36,933 bases of DNA from DASSUC01 sp035649895 (GTDB lineage Bacteria > Actinomycetota > Actinomycetes > Mycobacteriales > Micromonosporaceae), in the NCBI GenBank assembly GCA_035649895.1, contig DASRIS010000157.1, positions 1-36,933 on the forward strand. Direction: 5' to 3'. Below the pieces are notes generated by a model. The model was not told the DNA's origin. It was given only the letters and a program-made list of their open reading frames with translations, and did no database searches. The stretch's first letter is position 1. Each line of letters starts with the position of its first letter. Both the position numbers and the translations under genes were made by a program. Positions 1-6,204 of the stretch are shown piece after piece.

Positions 1-191
1 CGCATCGCCTCCGCACCTGATCCGACGAAGACTCCCGAGCAGGCTGGGCAGACCAGCAGGATGCGTACGCATCCAAAACCACAAGATCAGCAGGCGCCCT
101 CAACAGGTTAGCCCACTACCGGGTCCACGGATTCAGGCTTAAGCGGATCGCGACGACGCTGGAGCACCGGAACAACCCGACGATCGCCGCC

Positions 192-641
192 GTGGTCGAG
201 CACCTCTTCGCATCCAGAGCTGCGGGTCCGGTCTTTGCGACCCTGATCGACTGGGCCACTGGCGAGAACGTCCACCAGCACCTGCACGCCGCGCGGGCGT
301 TCATTCGGCTGACGAGCCACGTCGACCAGGGGGCATGGCCGAATCTGCTGGCTATGGCGGACGGCGATCGTGCCCACTACTGCGACGTGGCCCGGCTGTG
401 GCGGCTGGCCCTGTGCGAGCCGACGACGGCGTTCGATGCGTGGGAGATGCTCGGGCTGTGGGTCGGCAGTACGGCTGGTGAGCCAGGGCTCACGGACGCC
501 ATGGCCGACCTGTTGTCCCAGGTCTTCATCCACCCGTCATTGCGCCTGCGCGGACGGTTCCATCTCGATCGGATGTGGAAGACGCATCTGGACGGCAACC
601 CCTTCCGTGAACGCCTTGCGGAGCTGTTGAAGGAGCAGTGA
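192..641 (+). CDS. Hypothetical protein, 5' end probably missing
   Basis: Product not recognised. A GTG at 192 gives 149 residues, but there is no ribosome-binding site in front of it. The same frame stays open back to position 21 and reads like protein there (helical, with a NRLAHYRVHGFRLKRIATTLEH stretch interrupted by no stop), until a TGA at 18-20. The true protein is therefore probably longer, and either begins at a start I cannot see or was broken by a stop or frameshift near the window edge. The C-terminal part is rich in Leu, Trp and Arg and predicted mostly helical; no catalytic motif is visible. The stop is followed after one base by the next gene, so the two are almost certainly co-transcribed. 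Real coding is likely; start and function are unknown. Confidence 0.5.
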   Translation: MVEHLFASRAAGPVFATLIDWATGENVHQHLHAARAFIRLTSHVDQGAWPNLLAMADGDRAHYCDVARLWRLALCEPTTAFDAWEMLGLWVGSTAGEPGLTDAMADLLSQVFIHPSLRLRGRFHLDRMWKTHLDGNPFRERLAELLKEQ

Positions 642-642
642 C

Positions 643-1434
643 GTGCCTGTCGAAACTGCCGATCAATTCGCACCGGGCCTACTGCGTCGTATCGCTCTTA
701 TACTGACAAGCTGGTTCAAACCACCCGACGTGCCTGAACCGGCCCGTCCCGGCCCATTGATCGAACGTAGGCGCGCCAGCCAGCCGCTCACGGTACCGGC
801 CCAGGGCGGTGCCTTCGACTTCCTGGTGTTTCCGTCGTATACCTGGCGCTCGGAGGGGCTCATTGAGGACGCGCTGCACTCGTGGATTGACTACTACGGC
901 GCACGAGTGCGAAACGGTGTGCGGGAATGCGCCGTCGACCTGGCGCGCGAGCACCCACCGCACCACGTGTCCGAGTTCCAGGCCCAGCTCAACGAACGCC
1001 TGGCTGTCGGGGACTGGCGCTTCGAGCGAGACAGTGCGCAGCTGGTCTGCCAAGTGCATGGCCGTGTCGCCCCGGATGAACGGGTACGCGACAGGCTACA
1101 GCCTTACTGGGAAAAGGTAATAGAGATGGAGACGGCGCATCAGTTGGCGATACGTCGTGCCGAACTAGTCCGCGAGCTCGCCGAACTCTGGTCCAATGTG
1201 TTGAAGGAGCTGCGGGGGAACCCGCTGACAGTACACGCCGCCCGGCTGACTGAGGGGGAGTTCGCGGAAGTCTTCGAACGCCTCGTCTCCGAACGGCAGG
1301 AGACAACCCGGGAGCTTATCCGCGTGCTTGAAAGCGCGATCAACGGACATCGCGCCGTCGGGCTCAGCCAATACGAGTTCATCGAGGGCTTTGACCACCT
1401 GCTCAAGATGCTTAAGAAGCAGGAGGGTCTCTGA
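643..1434 (+). CDS. Hypothetical helical protein
   Basis: 263 residues from a GTG one base after the preceding stop; translational coupling is likely. The GGAGC-type purine stretch inside the upstream gene end (about 628-637) can serve as ribosome-binding site. Residues about 50-150 form a mixed segment containing FDFLVFPSYTWRSEG and DLAREHPPHHVSEFQ. From about residue 150 to the end the protein is charged and helical, with heptad-like runs (ELVRELAELWSNVLKEL, ERQETTRELIRVLESA) that suggest a coiled coil. There is no signal peptide, membrane segment or recognisable active site. It probably works together with the gene in front, perhaps as the partner subunit of a regulatory or conflict-type pair, but that is a guess from organisation only. 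Confidence 0.7.
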   Translation: MPVETADQFAPGLLRRIALILTSWFKPPDVPEPARPGPLIERRRASQPLTVPAQGGAFDFLVFPSYTWRSEGLIEDALHSWIDYYGARVRNGVRECAVDLAREHPPHHVSEFQAQLNERLAVGDWRFERDSAQLVCQVHGRVAPDERVRDRLQPYWEKVIEMETAHQLAIRRAELVRELAELWSNVLKELRGNPLTVHAARLTEGEFAEVFERLVSERQETTRELIRVLESAINGHRAVGLSQYEFIEGFDHLLKMLKKQEGL

Positions 1435-1777
1435 CTGTCGCTGACCACATGGTGCTCGGCGCGACCGGCCCTACAGCGTCGAAGCATCAATGAAGCAGCG
1501 GCTGCGACAGCCAGGACTCACCCACTACTCGTGGGGTTCCAGCCGCTGCGATGGTCCCCGCTTCCGCGAGGAAGACAGCTGAAGCGTCCCAGTATGTCGA
1601 TCTGTACCCACCCCTGCCGGAAGTTTTGTCGTACGGGTGGTCCATGATGCCGTCGAGACGGCGGCGTGGTCCGCAGCTACGTCAAGATCATGATGGGTAG
1701 AAACACCCATACGATCGTCCGTCCACAGGCGCTGCCACATCAGTGGCGCTCGCGGAGAGACGAGGTGGAGGTCGACA
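1435..1777. other. Intergenic region with nested inverted repeat
   Basis: No convincing gene. The stretch separates the two-gene unit ending at 1434 from the SWIM/MoxR operon starting at 1778, so it should hold the end of the first transcript and the promoter of the second. It contains the inverted repeat at 1495-1549 (separate entry). Purine-rich GAGACGAGGTGGAGG (about 1756-1770) lies in front of the GTG at 1778 and is a plausible ribosome-binding site. I cannot identify a promoter with confidence. Confidence 0.6.
1495..1549. repeat. Nested inverted repeat (possible terminator)
   Basis: Perfect 10-base arms GCAGCGGCTG (1495-1504) and CAGCCGCTGC (1540-1549). Inside them a second stem CCCAC (1521-1525) / GTGGG (1531-1535) has a 5-base loop. 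The element lies 60 bases after the stop of the upstream gene. There is no T run, as is common for high-GC terminators. It could end transcription of the upstream pair, or be a remnant of a mobile or CRISPR-like element. Confidence 0.4.
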
Positions 1778-2284
1778 GTGGCGGACGCGGACCGGGGCGG
1801 GTGGGAGCAGCGCAGCGTCGTGCGGGTGCTCCCCGTCGTGCAGCCGCGCAAGCTGGCGAAGGTGCCCTTCGTCGAGCTGGCCGACGGGCGGCTGCAGGGG
1901 GTGGTCTCCAGCGGCTCCAACCTTGAGCGGGTGTACGTCTCCTCGATCGTGGCCGGCACCGGCAGCTACCACTGCAGCACGAACAACAACCGCCCCTGCG
2001 GCGGCCTGCGCGGGGCTCCCTGCAACCACCTGCACGCCCTGGCCGACGAGGCGGTGCTCCAGTACGGCGCCGACCGGGTCGCCCGCTACCTGCGGGTCGA
2101 CGCCGGCGACGGGGTGGCCACCGGCGCCGAGCTGCTGGGCCGGCTGGGCGGCCGGCACGAGCCGATGCCGGCGGCGGTGGTGTTCAGCCGGTTCTTGCGC
2201 CACCTCGCCTACCTGGAGCTGCCGGGCACCACCACCCCCGTCCCGGAGCTGCACTGGTTCCCGTCATCGAGAGTGGGTTGCTGA
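1778..2284 (+). CDS. SWIM-type zinc-finger-like protein
   Basis: 168 residues, GTG start with a purine-rich site upstream. The recognisable element is a Cys/His cluster at residues 66-84: Cys66, Cys74, Cys82 and His84 (C-x7-C-x7-C-x-H), ending PCNHL. This resembles the CxC...CxH arrangement of SWIM zinc-binding domains, although the first two cysteines are more widely spaced than in the textbook motif. No catalytic domain is present. It is the first gene of a five-gene unit; its stop overlaps the next start (TGATG), and SWIM-like genes are known neighbours of MoxR/VWA/DUF5682 genes in actinobacteria. A role as substrate- or nucleic-acid-binding adaptor for the MoxR/VWA machine is inference. 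Confidence 0.75.
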   Translation: MADADRGGWEQRSVVRVLPVVQPRKLAKVPFVELADGRLQGVVSSGSNLERVYVSSIVAGTGSYHCSTNNNRPCGGLRGAPCNHLHALADEAVLQYGADRVARYLRVDAGDGVATGAELLGRLGGRHEPMPAAVVFSRFLRHLAYLELPGTTTPVPELHWFPSSRVGC

Positions 2285-3705
2285 TGCTGGGCACACAGCT
2301 GGCCGAGCTGCTCGACGGCGAGCCGGCCGGGCTGGCGCAGGCGCTGGAGCTGGTCCGCGGCCTCGACGCCGCGCTGGCGCACGGGTTCGCCCGGGTCGGC
2401 GAGGAGGGCGCCCGGGCCCTGGCCGACCTGGCCGGCGCGCTGTCGGTCACCCCGCTCGGCGACCGGGTGGCCGAGGCGGCCGGCAAGCTCACCGCCGGCT
2501 CGGTCGCCGACGAGCACCTGCTCGCCCTCGCCGGGGCGCGGGCCGCGCTGCTGGGCGCCGGGTACGACGCCCTGCTCGCCCGCTTGGACGCGGTCCTCGG
2601 CCGGGACCGCCTCGGGTGGCAGCGGCGGCCGGTGCCCGCCGCGCCACCGCCCGGCGCGGCGAACGCGCTGGCCGCCTGCCGGTCCTGGCTGCGCGAGCTG
2701 GCGATCACGGGCTGGCGCGGCGTCGACCATGACCTGGTCGCCGCGGGCGGCCAGCCGATCGAGGCCGCGCTGGCGGTGCCCGGGCTGCGCCGGCTCGCCG
2801 TGCTGCTCGACGGGCTCGCCGCGGAGCTGCGCGCGTCCTGCCCGGTCGCCACGATGCCGGCCGTGCCGGCGCGGCGGTGGGGCGACCTGTGGGCCCGCGC
2901 GGTGCTGCTGGCCGACAACGGGGGACTGGCCGGGAGCGGGGGAGGAGGTGGCGATGCCGGCGAGATGGTGTCCGGGCGGTTGCTGGTCCTCGGCGCCGAC
3001 GTGCACGAGCACGGCACCGCCGTCCAGGCGCAGGTCCACGGCGTGCTGGAGCCCGCGGGGGGCGGCGCGGCCCGGTTGGTGCGGGCCAGCGTCGCCGCCG
3101 CGAAGGTGGACACCATCGTCGGGCCGGCGCTGTGGCGGCTGCTGCCCGCCCCCACCCTGCTGCGGGCGCTGGCCGAGCACCGCAGCCTGGACGTGACCGA
3201 CCTGCCGCTGCACGGCGGTGACCTGCTGTGGCGGGACGACCAGGCCCTGGTGGGCGAGCCGGCCGACCCGTTCACCACCGCACGCGTCCAGCTGGCCGCT
3301 GCGGCCGCCGCGCAGGCGCCCCCGCTGGACCGGCATCCGGTCGGCATCGCCGAGCCCGTGCTGCTGGAGGGGTACGCGGCCCGCACCGACGCGGGCGCGG
3401 CCAGCTTCGAGCTGGGCGGCCACGCCGTCGCGGTCGACGTCGACCGGTTGCCCGCCTGCGGCCCGCTCACCGCGGAGCTGGTCGCGGCCTCCTCGGCGTG
3501 CCTGGGCCTGGTCCGGTGGGAGGCCGGCCGCTGGCTGGTGCAGCCGCTCGCGGTCCGGGCCACGGTCAAGCGCAAGGTGGTGGGCGTGCACAACGGCGAC
3601 TGGGCCCAGGGCCCGACCGACCCGAAGGTCGTCAAGGCCGAGGCCAAGGCGGGCGACGCGGTCGCCGTGCTGCGCGAGCGAGCCGGACGGCTGCTGCGCC
3701 GATGA
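2284..3705 (+). CDS. Uncharacterised protein of the MoxR/VWA cluster
   Basis: 473 residues from the ATG at 2284, which overlaps the preceding TGA by one base; a TTG six bases earlier is possible but less likely. The protein is Ala/Leu-rich. The first ~200 residues look helical (repeated LAxLLDxxLA patterns). The second half alternates short strands and helices, with a Gly-rich linker near residues 218-228. The C-terminus is basic (VKRKVVGV; RERAGRLLRR). There is no membrane segment or nucleotide-binding motif. Its position between the zinc-finger gene and the VWA gene, with a 4-base ATGA overlap into the latter, says it is a regular component of this unit. Function unknown. Confidence 0.8.
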   Translation: MLGTQLAELLDGEPAGLAQALELVRGLDAALAHGFARVGEEGARALADLAGALSVTPLGDRVAEAAGKLTAGSVADEHLLALAGARAALLGAGYDALLARLDAVLGRDRLGWQRRPVPAAPPPGAANALAACRSWLRELAITGWRGVDHDLVAAGGQPIEAALAVPGLRRLAVLLDGLAAELRASCPVATMPAVPARRWGDLWARAVLLADNGGLAGSGGGGGDAGEMVSGRLLVLGADVHEHGTAVQAQVHGVLEPAGGGAARLVRASVAAAKVDTIVGPALWRLLPAPTLLRALAEHRSLDVTDLPLHGGDLLWRDDQALVGEPADPFTTARVQLAAAAAAQAPPLDRHPVGIAEPVLLEGYAARTDAGAASFELGGHAVAVDVDRLPACGPLTAELVAASSACLGLVRWEAGRWLVQPLAVRATVKRKVVGVHNGDWAQGPTDPKVVKAEAKAGDAVAVLRERAGRLLRR

Positions 3706-5081
3706 CCACGCCAGCCCAGCCGCGAAGCGGGGACGTGACCGCCAACGCCAACGCCAACCGCCGTCAGGTGCTCTACTGGCGCCTGCTGGCACGGCTGTTC
3801 GACCCTGACGAGCAGCCCTCCCTGGAGGCCGCGAGCATGGCGGTCGTCGACGACATCGGACTTCCGGCGGCGCTGCTGGACCCGACCGTGTCGGTGGACA
3901 CCGTGGTCCAGCGCTTCCCGGCGCTCGCCGCCGAGCTGCGCGGCCTGCTGGTACCGCCGGACGACACCGCGGCGTCCGCGTCCCCGGGCGATGAGATGGG
4001 ACCGGGGGAGGCTGAGGTACGCCGCGCCGCCCTGGTGTCCAAGCTTCTGCTCAATGTCTTCGCCACCGGCTCGGGCAGCGTCACCGCCACCCAGCTGGCC
4101 CGCTGGCAGTCCGACGCCGGGTGGTTCGATCAGGCGCTCGGCGCCGAGCCGGGGCAGCTGCGGCGCCAGCCCGGCCAGGGCGGGGGCAGCGGGCTGGGCG
4201 GCGTCCTGGCCGGGCTGGAGGGCGACCTGGTCCGCCGGATGCACCTACGGGAGGTGCTGGCCGACCCGGCGCTGGCCAGCCGGCTGACGCCGAGCATGTC
4301 GCTGATCGAGCAGCTGCTGCGGGACAAGGCCAACCTGTCCGGGGTCGCGCTGGCCAACGCCAAGGCGCTGATCCGCCGGTTCGTCGACGAGGTCGCGCAG
4401 GTGCTGCGCACCCAGGTCGAGCAGACCAGCGTGGGCACGGTCGACCGGTCGGTGCCACCGAAGCGGGTGTTCCGCAACCTCGACCTCGACCGCACGATCT
4501 GGAAGAACCTGCCCAACTGGAGCCCGCAGGACCAACGGCTCTACGTGGACCGGCTGTTCTACCGGCAGACCGCGCGGCGGACCACACCGGCCCGGATGGT
4601 CGTGGTGGTCGACCAGTCAGGCTCCATGGTGGACTCGATGGTCAACTGCACCATCCTCGCGTCGATCTTCGCCGGCCTGCCAAAGGTGGACGTGCACCTG
4701 ATCGCGTACGACACCCGCGCGCTGGACCTGACCCCGTGGGTGCACGACCCGTTCGAGGTGCTGCTGCGTACCAACCTCGGTGGTGGCAACGACGGGCCGG
4801 TGGCGATGGCGCTGGCCCGGCCGAAGATCACCGAGCCGCGTAACACGGTCATGGTGTGGATCTCGGACTTCTACGAGTTCGACCGCTCCCAGCCGCTGTT
4901 CGACGGCATCGAGGCGGTGCACCGCTCTGGCGTGCGGTTCATCCCGGTCGGGTCGGTGAGCAGCTCCGGCCAGCAGAGCGTCAACCCCTGGTTCCGGCAG
5001 CGGTTCAAGGACCTTGGTACGCCCGTGGTCTCGGGCCACATCCGCAAGCTCGTGTTCGAGCTCAAGAGCTTCCTCACCTAG
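3702..5081 (+). CDS. VWA domain protein
   Basis: 459 residues. The ATG at 3702 overlaps the upstream TGA (ATGA); the reading frame is open further upstream but that part is antisense-like noise. The C-terminal half is a von Willebrand factor A domain with a complete metal-ion-dependent adhesion site: Asp304-x-Ser-x-Ser (DQSGSM), Thr357 (RTNLGGGND) and Asp389 (WISDFYEF). The N-terminal ~290 residues are helical and lack a signal peptide or transmembrane helix, so the protein is cytoplasmic. VWA proteins of this kind act as partners of MoxR AAA+ ATPases, coupling ATP hydrolysis to remodelling of a target. The MoxR gene follows after 10 bases, the usual pairing. Confidence 0.9.
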   Translation: MTTPAQPRSGDVTANANANRRQVLYWRLLARLFDPDEQPSLEAASMAVVDDIGLPAALLDPTVSVDTVVQRFPALAAELRGLLVPPDDTAASASPGDEMGPGEAEVRRAALVSKLLLNVFATGSGSVTATQLARWQSDAGWFDQALGAEPGQLRRQPGQGGGSGLGGVLAGLEGDLVRRMHLREVLADPALASRLTPSMSLIEQLLRDKANLSGVALANAKALIRRFVDEVAQVLRTQVEQTSVGTVDRSVPPKRVFRNLDLDRTIWKNLPNWSPQDQRLYVDRLFYRQTARRTTPARMVVVVDQSGSMVDSMVNCTILASIFAGLPKVDVHLIAYDTRALDLTPWVHDPFEVLLRTNLGGGNDGPVAMALARPKITEPRNTVMVWISDFYEFDRSQPLFDGIEAVHRSGVRFIPVGSVSSSGQQSVNPWFRQRFKDLGTPVVSGHIRKLVFELKSFLT

Positions 5082-5091
5082 GAGATCGTCG

Positions 5092-6204
5092 ATGTCCGAG
5101 ATGTTGCGCGCGCCCGCCGAGGTCAAGTACGCGGACGAGCTTGACTGGCTGGAGTCGGTCGACACCGACCCCAAGCCGTTCTCCTGGCGGCTCAGCCCCC
5201 GGATGGTGCGGCTGTTCGTGCTCGGCTCCGAGCGGGCCGACGGGCTCGACCGGGAGGTCGCGCAGAAGTGGTTCGGCGACCGCAGCTTTGTCGAGCGCAG
5301 CATCGTCACCCTCGCCTCGGACCGGGGCCTGCTGCTGATCGGGGACCCGGGCACCGGCAAGAGCTGGCTCGCCGAGCTGCTCGCCGCGGCGGTCTGCCGT
5401 AACTCGACCCTGGTCGTGCAGGGCACCGCGGGCACCACCGAGGACCACATCAAGTACTCCTGGAACGTCTCGATGGTGATCGCGAAGGGCCAGTCCCGGG
5501 AGTCCATGATCCCCTCGCCGATCGTGACCGCGATGGAGCAGGGCGTGGTCGGCCGGTTCGAGGAGCTGACCCGCTCGACCAGCGACGTGCAGGACGCGCT
5601 GATCTCGATCCTCTCCGAGAAGTACGTGTCAGTTCCTGAGCTGGACGACGACAACATCGTCTTCGCCCGGCCCGGCTTCTCCATCATCGCCACGGCCAAC
5701 AGCCGCGACCGCGGCGTCAACGACCTCTCCTCGGCCCTGAAACGGCGGTTCAACTTCGTCCGGATCCCGGTGGTGACGAACAAGCGCAGCGAGGCGGAGA
5801 TCGTCCGCTTCCGGACCGAGGAGCTGCTGCGCCGGCACCGCATCGAGCTGGACGTGCCGCCGACGCTGCTGGACATCCTGCTGCAGAGCTTCGCCGACCT
5901 CCGGGCCGCCGCCGCGGCGGCGGCCAGCGACGACGAGCGGCTGGAGTCGGCGCTGTCCACGGCGGAGCAGATCGGCGTGCTGGAGGACGCGATCCTGCAC
6001 AGCCAGTTCTTCGGCGACCGGTCCCTGCGCGCGCAGACCCTGGCCAGCTCGCTGGTGGGCTCGCTGGCCCGGCGTAGCCCGGAGGACCTGGCGATCCTCA
6101 ACAAGTACCTGCACGGCGTCGTCGAGCCACGGGCCAAGCAGGGCGGCGGGGAGTGGGAGTGCTTCCTCGACGGCGGCCGTCAGGCGATCGCCACCCTGTC
6201 ATGA
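5092..6204 (+). CDS. MoxR-type AAA+ ATPase
   Basis: 370 residues. The ATG at 5092 is preceded by AGGAG at 5080-5084, which fixes the start. Walker A is GDPGTGKS (Lys90). A Walker B-like segment reads GVVGRFEEL followed by helix STSDVQDALISILSE. The sensor 1 region is FSIIATANSRDRG, and an arginine-finger region ALKRRF follows. This is the layout of MoxR-family chaperone-like ATPases that open a gate or load a metal/cofactor with a VWA partner. The stop overlaps the next ATG (ATGA). Compared with typical MoxR proteins (about 300-350 residues) it has a short extra N-terminus. A cytosolic hexamer is expected from the family. The target is unknown; the large DUF5682 protein next door is the obvious candidate. 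Confidence 0.92.
   Translation: MSEMLRAPAEVKYADELDWLESVDTDPKPFSWRLSPRMVRLFVLGSERADGLDREVAQKWFGDRSFVERSIVTLASDRGLLLIGDPGTGKSWLAELLAAAVCRNSTLVVQGTAGTTEDHIKYSWNVSMVIAKGQSRESMIPSPIVTAMEQGVVGRFEELTRSTSDVQDALISILSEKYVSVPELDDDNIVFARPGFSIIATANSRDRGVNDLSSALKRRFNFVRIPVVTNKRSEAEIVRFRTEELLRRHRIELDVPPTLLDILLQSFADLRAAAAAAASDDERLESALSTAEQIGVLEDAILHSQFFGDRSLRAQTLASSLVGSLARRSPEDLAILNKYLHGVVEPRAKQGGGEWECFLDGGRQAIATLS

Noticed and set aside
1536..1576. CRISPR array
   Set aside because: Only one repeat-like copy and no spacers or cas genes; kept only as a low-interest observation.
1525..1959. Minus-strand open frame across the intergenic region and start of the SWIM gene
   Set aside because: No ribosome-binding site, Ser/Thr/Arg-rich noise, and it overlaps a well-supported gene.
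2184..4244. Very long minus-strand open frames opposite the unknown/VWA genes
   Set aside because: High-GC antisense shadows: Arg/Pro/Ala/Ser-rich, no motifs, while the plus strand holds recognisable domains and tight overlaps.
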